In this document: positions 45,125 through 56,729 of the stretch, in pieces
Position numbering within the stretch: the stretch's first letter is position 1
Layout: each line of letters starts with the position of its first letter
Source: Russula earlei
Taxonomy: Eukaryota; Basidiomycota; Agaricomycetes; Russulales; Russulaceae
Assembly: GCA_025769875.1 (NCBI GenBank)
Contig: JAGFNK010000060.1
Location: forward strand, 101,118-165,117
Length of the DNA stretch: 64,000 nt
Direction of reading: 5' to 3'
Notes under the pieces: model-generated
What the model was told of the DNA's origin: nothing
Database searches by the model: none
The model's input: only the letters and a program-made list of their open reading frames with translations
Program-made: the position numbers and the translations under genes

Positions 45125-46582
45125 ATGTTGTCGTCTCAACCCTCTGCCCCTGTTGTCCCCATCCTCAATGGTGCAAACTATGGTATTTGGTCAAAGGCTA
45201 TGAAAGCCTACCTCATGTCCGTTGGACTGTGGGGTTATTGCAATGGCACTTTTGAACTGCCTACCCTCCCTGGCCTTCCTCAGGCGCCTCTTCCCGAAGA
45301 GATTGCTGCCCAGGCTGTCGCTTTGGCAGCTGTGAAAGAATGGGACAAAGGGAATGATATGGCAGTCGGTCACATGGTCCTTAGATCAAGCATCGCGATC
45401 CAACAAGATCTTACATCTTTGGATAACGCTGAGACAATCTGGAATCGCCTTGATACCCTCTATGGTACGGCGACTACCACTACTATCTATAAGGACTTCA
45501 AAGAAGCCATCTCCATCCGCATTAACCCGAGCCAGCATCCTGGCCCACAAATAGATCGGATACATGCTGCATTCCAGCGTCTCACTGCCTCCTCCCTTCC
45601 CATCCCTGACACCCTGCAGGCACTCATCATACTTGCCGCCATTCCCCAGAAATGGGAAATGCTTGTCCACATTGTTACTCAGAACTATGAAGTGGCCGAC
45701 CTTAATGCTAAGGACGTCCGAGAGGCTATCGTCTCTCAATATCAAACTGAGATCAATCACGGAACAGGCAAGAAGCACAGCGCGCAGAAGCTCTCAGCTG
45801 TCAAGCGCAAGCACGGTGACCCCTCCTTCTTTAATCAGCAGCAGGGCAATAAGCCCAAGCGCGATGAAGATAAGGACAAGCGCCAGCGTGGCAAGCGTGG
45901 CGGCAAAGGAAAAGGGAAAGGCAAGGAGAAGGCTGATAGCAGCCATGGTCCCGGACACTCCCACATTGCGGACGTTGCCGCACTCCCACTCCCGACCATT
46001 ACCACCATCACCCATCTGGGTCCTTTGGGGATCCAACAACGTACCGTCCCAACTGCGACTGACCCTCGCAAACGCACTCACGGTCCTTACAAGGCCTTAA
46101 ACAAAGCGCTTGATCTTGCTGACAATCTTGGGGTAACTCCCACTATACAGACAGTCAAGACCCTCGAGCAGTGGATCTCGACTCAATCCGCTGCCTCGAC
46201 AAGTGCAGTCAAACTTCCGTCACCCGTCCCTGAGCCTATGGACCAGGATGATGGCGACTTCGCGCAAACAAACACGTCGGATTTATTCGACATATATGAC
46301 GGTATTCCAGAAGGTGCTGCCACCCCTGAGCGTGCTCCAACTCCGTTGGATGAAGCGCTTGATTGGGGCAGTGACCCCAAAGATAACGAAGCGTGCGTGC
46401 ACCTCCCTCTCTCCTTTCACTTGCTAAAGAACCTATTAGCATCTCCCCAGCCCCAAAGCGGGCTAGATATGTCTAAAAAGTGTTCGCTTGTATCATACAA
46501 TGTACAAATTAGCAAAGGGACTACTTCCCTTCAAGTGAATGTAACAAAAACTGTTCGAGATGTAGAGGAAAGCACGACTTGA
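45125..46582 (+). CDS. Copia-2 gag
   Basis: Intact 485-codon frame. The N-terminus reads PILNGANYGIWSKAMKAYLM, GLWGYCNGTFELP and then WNRLDTLYGTATTTTIYKDF, the gag core of fungal and plant Copia elements, followed by a Lys/Gly-rich basic block (GKRGGKGKGKGKEK) and an acidic tail. The frame ends TGA at 46580-46582. In the -1 frame just before, CNKNCSRCRGKHDLSKMG runs straight into the protease, so either a programmed shift or an indel separates gag from pol. Confidence 0.85.
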   Translation: MLSSQPSAPVVPILNGANYGIWSKAMKAYLMSVGLWGYCNGTFELPTLPGLPQAPLPEEIAAQAVALAAVKEWDKGNDMAVGHMVLRSSIAIQQDLTSLDNAETIWNRLDTLYGTATTTTIYKDFKEAISIRINPSQHPGPQIDRIHAAFQRLTASSLPIPDTLQALIILAAIPQKWEMLVHIVTQNYEVADLNAKDVREAIVSQYQTEINHGTGKKHSAQKLSAVKRKHGDPSFFNQQQGNKPKRDEDKDKRQRGKRGGKGKGKGKEKADSSHGPGHSHIADVAALPLPTITTITHLGPLGIQQRTVPTATDPRKRTHGPYKALNKALDLADNLGVTPTIQTVKTLEQWISTQSAASTSAVKLPSPVPEPMDQDDGDFAQTNTSDLFDIYDGIPEGAATPERAPTPLDEALDWGSDPKDNEACVHLPLSFHLLKNLLASPQPQSGLDMSKKCSLVSYNVQISKGTTSLQVNVTKTVRDVEESTT

Positions 46583-49500
46583 GTAAAATGGGATCCTTAT
46601 GGCTCCTAGACTCTGGCGCGTCTGCACACTTCACCTTTGAAATAAAAGACTTTATAGAGTATACGCCGGCTTTGCCGCACGAAAGATCCCCTGTTAAAAC
46701 TGCCGATAACACTATATATGTGGAAGGCAAAGGCGCTGTGTTGCTTCGGCACACTGTCAACTCTAAAACAGTTGTCACAGCGCATTTCTCCTGTTCTCTA
46801 TATTCCGAAAATTAACACTCGGATATTATCTATGGGGGAGTTTTTACAACAAGGGATGCATGCATTAGGGAATAGAAATCATATTTCCCTACGAGAGGAC
46901 GGACGTATAATCCTGTCCTCTTACCCCTTATTCCTGGGTCAAACCACGTATTGGTTAGACGCCTCAATTGAAAGTGCGCAAGCGCATTCTCTTATCTACG
47001 CGGTAGATTATGATGTCATACACCGACGCCTTGGCCACCCATCTAAGGATGTCATAACACGTGCTAAGACACATACCAAGGGTCTCCCTGAAGACCTGAA
47101 AATCCCTCAGGAACAGCCGGTATGTCCTGGCTGCGCGCAAGGCAAGATGCCTGCATCTGCGCACCCCCCTTCTGAAACTCAGTGCTTCCGCACCATTTCG
47201 AGCGTATCCACTCGGACCTGAAGAGTTTCCCTGTGAAGTCGTATCATAAGTACGAATATTTCGTCAGTTTCATTGACGATTATTCCTCCTATGCATGGAT
47301 CACACTCTTAAAAAATAAAAAGTCGACCATAATGGCCGTCAAGCAATTCCTTGCTATGGTCAAGAACCAATACAAAGCAGGAATCAAAGAGTGGATGTCC
47401 GATGCTGGCGGAGAGTACAAGTCCGAGGCCTTTGACAACGTCCTAAAGGACGAAGGAATTAAAATCCTGCAAAGCGCCCCATACACTCCACAACAGAATG
47501 GACGCGCAGAGCGCTTTATGCGCACTGTAATGGACAAAGCTCAGGCAATGCACCTTGAAGCTTGTCTACCTCCCTCCTGGTGGGAATTTGCAGTGAATCA
47601 TGGGACACACTGTTACAATAGGACACCTGCCAGACGCCTTCAATGGCGTACACCCTACGAAGTCTTAAAGAACGAGGTCCCTGATATCTCACACCTCAGA
47701 GTATTTGGTTGCGGTGCATATGTGCACATACCAGAAAAGCGTCGAGTCAACAAGCTTTCGCCTAAAAGCGAGCTTATGATCTACCTTGGTCACACTGAGG
47801 GGATCAAAGCCTCACTCTTTATGAGGCTCCCTAATAATACGCTTTACACAAATGCTACCGCCCTGTACGATGAGACCCTGTACCCCAAATGCGACAAAGC
47901 GCGCACTAAAGGTACCACATGGATTAATGAACCGCGTGAGGAACTACCGCAACAACCTGTCGAAGACACCATTCCTGGTGTTGACGACCCATTCCCTACT
48001 ATTAAAAGATGAGGACGATGAGCAGCCTATACAGGTGCCACAAGAAGAGGAACGTGAGCAAACTGCCCGTCCCTCCTACACCGTCCCCTCCTCCCGTTGA
48101 AGAGCCTGTACCTCTTCGAAGGTCTCAGCGGTTGAGGAAAGTACCTACCCGTCCAGGCAACGTCTATGGTGAACGCAGACACCCCACAGAAGTGGAAAAA
48201 GACGTTCGGCGCACACGCACATGGAGAACAATGACAGAAAACCAACCCGGTAGCTCCGGTGAGGGTAGTACGTCAGGATTCGGCCACACCAGGCCCTTAC
48301 CCTCCTGTCGTCCTTGACGATCAACCGCCGCAAGCCTCTGAGGATGAGGTAGAAGACATTCTACGTCTAGCAAGGGAAGGGGGAGTCAAATTTCTGAACT
48401 ATCTGCTCGCCCAAGCAGTTCCACTAAGTTCAGAAGCACCTGATACTGCGAAGATTCGCGAATGGACCTTTAGGGACATTCTGCGAATGCCAAGTGAACT
48501 CCAAAAGGAGTGGAAAGATGCTTGTCGCGAGGAGTTGGAATCCCTCTGCAGACGCAAAGTCTTCGAACTAGTCGAATCCTCCCAAGGATCGCAAAATAAT
48601 TAAAAATAGATGGGTATTCGACCTTAAGTCTGATGGTCGTAAAAAAGCCAGACTAGTCGCCAAAGGCTTCTCCCAAGTAGAAGGCATTGACTATGACGAA
48701 ATATTCTCACCCGTGGTACGGTTTGAGACAGTCCGCCTGATGATTGTGCTCGCAGCGCTCAAAAATTGGCACATTAGCGGACTAGACGTCAAGACTGCCT
48801 TTCTCTATGGTGAGCTCGATGAAGAGCTCTATATGGAGCAGCCTGAGGGCTTCAAAATAAAAGGCCAAGAGCGTAAAGTCATGCGCCTTAAACGCGCAAT
48901 ATATGGACTCAAGCAAGCGGCACTTGCTTGGTGGAAAGCCCTTGACAAGTCCATGGCCTCGCTCGGCCTTATTCGCCTTATGTCTGACTCTGGGCTCTTT
49001 GTTAGTAAAGACAAGAGCATCATAGCCATCGTCTATGTTGATGATGTGCTCTTCTTTGGAGCAGACAAAAAACAAATCAATAAAACAAAGGAGCGCTTCA
49101 TGAAGCTCTGGGAATGTCGAGATCTGGGCGATGCCCAAGAATTTCTACGCATGCGCATCATACGCAAGTCTGGGCAAATACATCTGGACCAGACTGAGTA
49201 TCTAAGGAAAGTGCTGCAGCGTTTCGACTTGCTTAACGCAAACCCTGCTCCTACTCCGCTACCAGAGGGCTATCACCCCTCTCCCAACACTTCCACTGCT
49301 GACCCAGCCTTGCGGTCAAAATTCCAGCAAGTTATAGGATCACTCCTATACATAATGCTTGGAACGCGTCCAGACATAGCCTTTGCTGTCACAAAGTTGT
49401 CGCAACATGCTGCCAATCCCTCAGAGGATCATTTAAATCGTGCATACTATATTTGCCGATACCTCTTGGGAACCGCCAATTATGCCTTGGTCTATGATGG

Positions 49501-49984
49501 ACCATCTAATGGCGGCCTAATGGCATATGCTGACTCTGACTGGGCTTCTGATCCGACTAATCGGAAGTCCACTACAGGCTATATGGTGAACCTGGCTGGA
49601 GCAATATTTTCGTGGAACTCACGAGCGCAGAAAACAGTCGCGCTCTCCTCCACTGAAGCTGAGTACATGTCGCTCTCTGACACGAGCAGACAGTTAGTTT
49701 GGATTAAATCCTTACTAACAGAACTTGGCATCAATCTTGCTCCCATCCCACTGTTCGGTGATAACCAAGGCTCAATATTCTTAGCCTCCAACCCTGTGCA
49801 AGAAAAGCGCATCAAACATATTGATTTGCGCTATCACTTCATTCGTGAAGTCATACAAAACAAACAGGTGGAGCTATTCTTTATTGAAGGGGCTAATAAC
49901 CCAGCCGACATGTTCACCAAGAACCTTGGTCGCATCAAGTTCCTCAAATTCAGGGAGCAACTAGGACTAACATTCTACCCCTGA
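46540..49984 (+). pseudogene. Copia-2 pol (protease, integrase, RT, RNase H) with frameshifts
   Basis: Domains in order: protease LWLLDSGASAHFTF (46594); integrase zinc finger HRRLGHPSKD...CPGCAQGK (47020-47150); integrase core FIDDYSSYAW, SDAGGEYKSEAF and TPQQNGRAERFMR (47260-47530); reverse transcriptase IIKNRWVFDLKSDG, KGFSQVEGIDYDEIFSPVVR and YVDDVLFFG (48597-49070); RNase H YADSDWASDPTNRKS, LSSTEAEYMSL and KHIDLRYHFIRE to the stop at 49984. The reading frame changes near 46790, 47190, 48005, 48280 and 48575. Catalytic residues themselves look intact. Either inactive or carrying assembly indels. Confidence 0.88.
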
Positions 49985-50024
49985 ATGTGGGAAAATGCTC
50001 ACGGCATCTACCGATGCACTTAGC

Positions 50025-50033
50025 AAGGGGGAG
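50025..50033 (+). promoter_or_regulatory. Copia-2 polypurine tract
   Basis: AAGGGGGAG directly before the 3' LTR, the expected plus-strand primer for reverse transcription. Confidence 0.8.
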
Positions 50034-50420
50034 TGTTGAACCGGAACCCTGAACGGATCAAAGAAGGCGAAGAGCCTTCATACAAGGTTCAAGATCCGCT
50101 CATAGATGTTACGTGTTAGACAGAACTTTAGTATATGCGCTTATGGCAATAGGGTTACGCATAGTACGCTATCTATCACAAGATGCAGCCTTATGCTGTG
50201 TCTAGAACGTTTCCACATCACGTGTCACTTAATGCGCGATATAGTGGACACCTGTAGTCACCTCTTTTGGACTTAGGAACAGCCCTGGGTCATAGAGGTA
50301 TAAATACCATACTTGTAGACGAGTATACACATCGCTCTACACCCCAATATCACTTGAGCATTAGCACAACCTCTAAGGTGGGTTGCTTGGCCTGTTAGCT
50401 GCGCTCTATGCTGCGCAACA
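50034..50420 (+). repeat. Copia-2 3' LTR
   Basis: 387 bp. Differs from the 5' LTR by a few C/T or G/A changes, one T-to-G, and two single-base indels near its start. Confidence 0.95.
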
Positions 50421-51312
50421 GGAGGATGATGAGAGAGGGGCAGAGGAGGAAGAGGAACACAAGAGTTCCTTGAGGTGTGCTCAGGTCAAGCAGAGTGTAG
50501 GCCAGCACAAGCAAGTTGTGATTGAGAGAGGATACAGGGCAAGGGATGTGACAGAAAATGGGACAAAGCTAAGCTTGGGGCATTCCCCAGCTTTTACAGG
50601 CACTTAAATACTGTATGTAGCAAGGCTGTACAGTACTATATGCAGAACAATAGATAAAGCTAAGCCAATAGCAGAAAGGGATCAAACAATAAATAAAACA
50701 CAAGAGGTGAAACAATAAGGGACCATCAGCATCAAGGGATGAAATGGTAACCAAGGGGACGAGGGTAAGAAGGAAGAGTGCAATATCAAGAAATAGGAAC
50801 AAGGCGGGAAATCACAACATCTATAATCCTATTGGATGGAATCAAAGAATCTAGAATAGTCCCTGTAGTTTGTAATTGACCCTGTACACAGTATATAAGC
50901 CCCAATGTAGCATGGCAGTCATCAGACTATCCATTTGTGATACTCTCTCTTCCAGGATACTCCCTTACAACTGCTCTGTTTAAAGTCTTCCCTCATCCTC
51001 AAGGTACTCTTCAACAATCGCCTTGTCTAAAGCCCCTTTTCTGCACTGGCCTCCAACCTTTGTTTCTGTCTCCTGCAACATGTACCAGTCCCCATCTGGT
51101 ACCTTCTAGTCATTTGGCTTGTCCTCTTGTTCAACGCACTTTATGCTGCCCATTGTCTGTTCTGACCCTTGCCCACCTGCTCCTGAGTCCTTTGTGATCA
51201 GCAGTATGTGTCTTGACAAGATATCTATAATTGCATGGGCAAGGAGGAGTGTCCAAACAAGCAGCAAGTACCAGAGAGGTACTGTTACTTGTAGAAAGAA
51301 GAAGGCACACAG

Positions 51313-51911
51313 TGTTATGATTTACCCCTCTTTGGTTTGTCAACTAACCCTTGATCCCTCACTACCATTCTTTACACTTCACCCTCATCCCCTTGGTTAC
51401 TGTTTTATCCCTTGATTGTGATGGTTGCTTATTGTTTCATCCTCTGCATTTCATCTATTGTTTGATCCTCTTTTGCTACTGGTTTAGCTCTATCTATTGT
51501 TCTGCATATAGTACTGTACAGCCTTGCTACATTCAGTATTTAAGCACTTGTAGAAGCTGGGGAATGCCCCAAGCTTAGCTTTGTCTCATCACCTGTTACA
51601 TTCCCTGCCCTGTATCCTCTCTCAATCACAACTTGTTGTGCTGACTTATACCTTGCTTGACATCAACACACTAGGAGGGACCCTTGTATTTCTCTTGCTC
51701 CTCTCTTGCTCTATCCTCATCCTCCTCTTCTGTGAAACAACCAGAAGATCAGCTCTGTCTGCAGACTAGTCATTGCTTGACATAGTCTTGAGACACTAAA
51801 CCCTTGAACTGGTCTCTTTGAGCCGGCCCCTATTGAACCACTGAACCAAGTCCAGAGACTTGGCCCCACTGAACTTTGAGCTAAAGCTCCAACAGCCATG
51901 ACACCATAACA
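51313..51911 (+). mobile_element. Solo LTR, family C, copy b
   Basis: 599 bp, TGTTATGATTTACCCC to GACACCATAACA, flanked by CACAG and CACAA. Inserted in the old LTR-D. Confidence 0.8.
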
Positions 51912-53197
51912 CACAAAGATAAAGCCCATGGAGCAGAGAGGGCAGTCCTGAAGGAGTACCTTGGGTAAGGAGAGTGCCACAATCAAATGGATAGTCTAAG
52001 GACTGTCTGCTTCTTTATTGAGCACTTATTTACTACAAGGGAACTACCAAATGGAGAACAAGTCATAACCTTGTTATCAAGCATGATGGGAGGATGAGTA
52101 AGATGTTGGAGGATGCTCTGTAAGCATGCTCAGTCATGCTCAGTAAGCTGCTGAGTAAAGATACCCTAGGTGATGAGTAAGGGCCTTTAGAGTCCACATG
52201 TTCACTGTTTAATGCAAAATACATGTTAAGTTTGCTGTAAGTTAGTTTAGGGCCAGTCTTTGGAGGCCTTGGAGTATTTGTCAATGGGGAAGTGCTTCTT
52301 ATAAGGCCCTTTATAAGGTTCTAGAGGGTCCTTAGAAGGCCTCTTATGTTGTCTCTTAATGTGCCAGCAAGTAGGGTGGTGAAGATATGATACCCAGGCA
52401 GTGGGAATGCAAGAGTGGGCAAGGCAGGCTGGTGGGCCATTGGCGTGGTGCAGAGTCAGGGATGCATGTAAATGATGTGGAGGGTGGTAGAGCACGAGAG
52501 GGGGGACTTGTTTGAAGTGCATGTGAGGGGTTTTTTGAGAACAAGGAACACAACAATTGTTACATTTGCAGGCAATAAGAAGCTATTTTATATGTTTTAC
52601 AAGTATGTTACTTAAGGAATAAAATAGGGGAGTGTTTTTAGGAGTTTTTGGAGTCAAGAACAGAAGTAAAACAGAAATGAAAACGTATAATGAAAAGACT
52701 TTGGACTTTGACAGAAATAATGCATTGCCTCTCTATGTAGCTGATGCGCTTGTTCTGGTTTTGGTGCATGTGTGCGATTGGGTCACACATTCGTGTTTTT
52801 TTTTGGATATGGAGTCGTGGGGACAGTATGGAATGTTCTTGCTTTTCAGACATTTTTGATTTTGAAGTGGGTTGTACAAGGCCTGAGAAGGATAACAGCA
52901 GAATGTATTTTCCCCTGAGGGGAGTGGAAAAAATTAGGGGATCAAAATGATCCCAGGGACATGCTGTGTTGTGCTTTCATGCTCCTCTGCACACACCCCT
53001 GGTGGCCCAAAACCACCATAGGGCTTGCTGTATGTTGATTGTGCCTAAAATCAATTGTGCAACAATGTGTGCATGATATTGTGGACACCTCTGCTTGCCC
53101 CTTTTGGCTGTGTGAACAGGGTGCCACCATAGAGACCCCCTTTCCTCTAATTGAAGGGTCCTTCAAGGGCTCTCTCCAGGAAATGATTCATGACACA

Positions 53198-54666
53198 CAC
53201 CTCAGGTTCATCAGGTTCATTGTGAACCTCCTTGTCATCACTAGCTTCCTTTGATGGCTTTGCATGGTGTTTCTTCTGAGGCCTATGATCAGACTCTTCA
53301 TTGGAGGAGTCTTTGATGAGAATAGGCAAGGAGAAAGTCTGAGGGTGCAGCAATTGGCATGCAGGAATGCTGGTCTGGCAGGAGGCACACCAGGGGACTT
53401 CAAGAAGGCAACAGAATACAATACATTTCCTGGCTCATTTTGGAGCCCCCTTTTTATACATACTTGTTGGTATGTGACTTGTAAATAAGGATCACAACTT
53501 TTATGGGATAGTAAGGAAAATTTTGTGTGCATGTGAAGTGATCTCACCATTGTGGCATTTGCCTGTGGTGTCAAGCTTGCATCTTGGGTGCTTGGCAATG
53601 TTGTCAAGACATTGCCCTCATGGCTTGCATCTGAGGCAATAAAACATGATTTACACTTTCAGTCTTTAGTATGGACAATCAGAGGCATATGAGATATCTG
53701 TGAGATCAAGACAAACAGTCAATTGAGCAATGTGCCTCCACAAAGGGGGCTTTCCAAAAAAATTATTTCAGCCCTTTTGGGTCCAAGAGGCATAGCACAT
53801 TGTGCCACAAAGATGCTCTGCACATCCTGGCCTCTGGTGGAGCAAAGTCCACCAGTCTTCTGAATATTCATCCACTGCTGCTTGCTTCTGAGACCTGTTG
53901 CTCTTTGCCGGTGCTTCTTTTGATGCTACCTTTTCTGGAGCTGGTTTCTTTGATGGTGCCTTTGTGCATGCTCTGCCTTTACCCTTTGTGGTTGATGCAT
54001 TGCCTTTTGCCATGTGGTGTTGACACATTGAACATGAGTGATATACTCAACTTTGTTTGGCAGTGTATTGTGTTTGCCAGTTCAATTCTCTGAGTAGCTA
54101 GACATTCTTGGTACCTCACAACCTATCTAGTAGTGCTTCATGTACCTCAAATGTTATGTATGTATGTTCAAAGACTGGTTGCGACCAGTGTAAACCAGTT
54201 TTTCAATGTTCTGTCATAGCTTGAAATTGGCAACTGAATATTGAATAGTCAGTGAACCTGTGCAACGCAACCGACGGTCCGGTTGCCTTCGGTTGCAATT
54301 GGTCCGGTTTCGGTTATTTTTTCTTCGGCCAACCGGACCTTAAAACACTACAGAAAAGGCTCTTCAGCAAGTCTGACAGCGTAGTTGATTTGGTATTGTG
54401 GGTTGTCAATTATCCAAGTACCATGTCAGTATTGTTCATTATTGAGGGCCAGTGATTGATTAGTTTGACAAGTTATCCTGCCAGTGGTACGCCCTCATAT
54501 ATTCGTAATTGCACTACACATTGATAATATGCTTTAGTATTATTACTATTGTTCCTCCATTTTCCGGATCATAACAATTTCCTCGGGGCTGTGGATTCAA
54601 ACAATGGACTAGGGATGATAAATGGACCTAAGACGTGATGATGGATTCCAGGGTTTTCCTTCTGTA
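53198..54666. other. CpG-poor repeat debris, no gene
   Basis: No supported frame. A short minus-strand stretch at 53768-54028 encodes Lys/Ala/Pro-rich sequence without family features. Near 54265-54345 the words ccggttgccttcggttgc and gtccggtttcgg repeat and retain CG. Confidence 0.4.
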
Positions 54667-56729
54667 TCAGATCACCCTTCCCCCCACAACTGCGTTCAAC
54701 GCGGGGTGACCGTTAGTCTGATCAGCCGAGAATACCGGCTCTCGAGGGCTATTCGTCCATTGTTCATTGAGCGCGTCGACTACCCAGCACCGCACCCGCC
54801 ACACGTCCATCCAGCAGCTTGCCAGCCCGAAGCTGATCCGCACGATGCCGAACTCGCTTCCAGAAACCTCTTGATGGGAGCGTAGCGTGGGCCGACGATT
54901 CGACTCGCCCTGGTCAATAACAGACATAGGACTGTCGAGAGAGAGTAACGCCGCTGCGCCACCAGGATTGCACATGCACCCTGTGCGCAGAGCGATGCCG
55001 TTTGCAGCGGCATGGGCAGCTACTTTGGATAGTGGGATAGGACAACCTTTCTCCTGCACCGCGTGTTTGAAAGATAGTATGAGTCTGTGGACCAACACAT
55101 CGAGAAACTGGAGACGAACATACGTCAAACATCAGGCACGAGACTACACCCCCTGCACCCTGCACCTCCTCGCCTGACTCAGGGGATGCACCTGGAATGC
55201 GCGAGAGAACGCGCACTGCAATAACGCCGCTTCGTGGCCATCGAATATCTTCAAGAAGGCGTGCACAGGAGGCGGAGAGCGCAGCGATGCGTAATGGCAA
55301 TGCTGGGAGATATGCGCTAAGGAGACGGAGGCCGTTTGTCACTGCAGGAAGAAGCGCATAGTTGAGCGTGCCATCCTGATATTGTCTCAGGTAACCTGCA
55401 TAAATTATACAGAGGGTTACACCGACCTCAAATGCCTCATCAATTGCACTTTTGCGATGTACAACGGTACCAGGGACCTGCACGGCCGCGACCGTGCCAC
55501 CGGCGAACCACGGTCGCTTGTCTCTGAGCCAGGCACCGATTCCAGGTGCGAGGACAAGTGCCCCAATACCCGTGGGGAATCCGAACATCTTGTAGAAGCT
55601 GACTGCGACCGCGTCCACCGGGGTTTTCGTCAGGTCGATCGGTGTAGTAGGTGCCAGAGCAGCCGCGTCAAGCAGCGTGGTGAAGCCAAGACGAGCTGCA
55701 TGTGCGAGGACGGTGTGTGCGGCTTTGTATTTGTGATGTTTGATTGACCAGTATATGCGAAAAGCGCGGGGGGTACCTGCACTGGGACGATGCTTTTCAA
55801 TGAGTGTCTGGATTAGGAGATGTAGTGCGCATGTCAAAGGTAGCTCTATGCGCCATAAGAAACAGTGGACCCACAAATGCCTCTTTGACACGCACGCCAC
55901 CCTGGGGAGGGGAGGAAAGATAGACAACCGGAGCGCCTTTTGCCTTTGCAAATTCGCGAATGCCCTGCACAGAATTGTGAGCGTCCTCTGGAAGGATAAA
56001 CGCAGCTCCTGGTGTAAAGGGAAAAGCCTCCCCGACAAGCTTGAGGGCGGCGGTGGCGTTGGGTGTGAAGATGACGGTGGACCCTGTTGGCGCATTGAAA
56101 AAGGACAGTACGGCTGCTCGCGCTGTCGCCGTCAATGCTGCGGACAACTTGGAACTAAAATTGGAGTAAGCAGTGAAGTTGAAGCTACAATAGCCAGCAG
56201 ACCTTGGGCTCTCCGAGTGGGTATTTCCAAGGACAGCCGTTTGCAAGAAATCAGCGTGGGCTGAGATAAGACTAGCTGGATACAGCGCGCCTCCCATGTA
56301 ATCCACGTAGGTTTCATCCGATGCAAGGCGACCGTACTCTGAGCGACGCAGACTATCGACATGCCAAGTGGTTAAGTATTGAGGATAGTTGTGAAGGAAG
56401 AGTGCGTAGGCAAAATCAGATTCCGTAGTGTAGCGTTCCAGGACAGTAGCCGAGACAAAGCCAGCAGTCGGCGAAGGAAGCAGGACGTATGGGACTATAG
56501 GCTGAGCAGGAGACGGTGGGGGTGATGAACCGTCACATGGCCATTCTTTTTGACACCCGTTGCTCTCTTTCGCTATGCTTTTATTCCCTGACAAGTTGTT
56601 ATACGACGGTGACGAGATTGAGGGAGTATTGGGATGGCGTGGAGGCATGAGCCGATGTGGCGTGGAATTAGGACGTTTGAGCGATAGCGGAAGTAAACCA
56701 GAATGATCGTTACCCATACCGTCGGTCAA
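54667..56729 (-). CDS. Molybdenum-cofactor-sulfurase-like PLP-dependent enzyme (NifS-type domain only)
   Basis: Resembles the cysteine-desulfurase half of Moco sulfurase, which transfers sulphur from cysteine. Five exons: 56729-56203, 56154-55875, 55807-55427, 55375-55124 and 55053-54667; introns 48, 67, 51 and 70 nt; 608 codons in register. Family wording: DYMGGALYPASLI, LGNTHSES, FTPNATAALKLVGEAFPF, DAHNSVQGIREFAKAKGA, TLLDAAALAPT, the PLP lysine in VSFYKMFGFPTG, RPWFAGGTVAAVQVPGT, and the persulphide cysteine in RTGCMCNPGG, then FGIVRISFGLAS. No MOSC domain follows. In exon 3 about 16 residues read in the wrong frame between a six-C run (55768-55773) and 55725; two opposite one-base indels would explain it. 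It is the only host gene in the repeat half. Confidence 0.85.

Larger units (their letters stand above)
44572..50420 (+). mobile_element. Copia-2: near-complete LTR retrotransposon, plus strand
   Basis: 5,849 bp with LTRs of 385 bp (44572-44956) and 387 bp (50034-50420), TG...CA ends, and perfect target duplication GGAGG (44567-44571, 50421-50425) inside LTR-C copy c. It has a primer-binding site, gag, a Copia-order pol and a purine tract. LTRs differ at about five bases and two single-base indels, so insertion was recent. Pol has several frameshifts. Confidence 0.95.
44383..50819 (-). mobile_element. Solo LTR, family C, copy c (split by Copia-2)
   Basis: Starts TGTAATGGCATCGTGGC and ends GGCGGGAAATCACAACA, the reverse of the family-C ends, with target duplication TCTAT on both sides (44378-44382, 50820-50824). 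Pieces 44383-44571 and 50421-50819. Confidence 0.82.
43422..51218 (+). mobile_element. Solo LTR, family E, split by LTR-A and LTR-C
   Basis: Begins TGTTGTGAATTGGGACC and ends ATGTGTCTTGACA, with near-identical flanks AGATG and AGATA that continue the LTR-D sequence. Contains a TATA-like agtatataagcccc near 50890. Pieces: 43422-43517, 44041-44382 and 50820-51218, about 837 bp in all. No second copy was seen in this window, so the call rests on ends and flanks. Confidence 0.6.
43353..53197 (+). mobile_element. Solo LTR, family D, old copy, split by later insertions
   Basis: Outermost layer of a nested stack. The pieces at 43353-43421, 51219-51312 and 51912-53197 follow the younger LTR-D at 59007-59969 (for example ccttgttatcaagca, agcatgctcagtcatgctcag, and acagggtgccaccatagag). 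Its end ttcatgacaca is followed by CACCT, which also precedes its start, so a target duplication supports the boundaries. The stretch at about 52370-53000 has no match in the younger copy and may hold a further insertion or divergence. Confidence 0.65.

Noticed and set aside
45794..46100. Frames antisense or shifted within Copia-2 gag
   Set aside because: Shadows of the intact gag frame.
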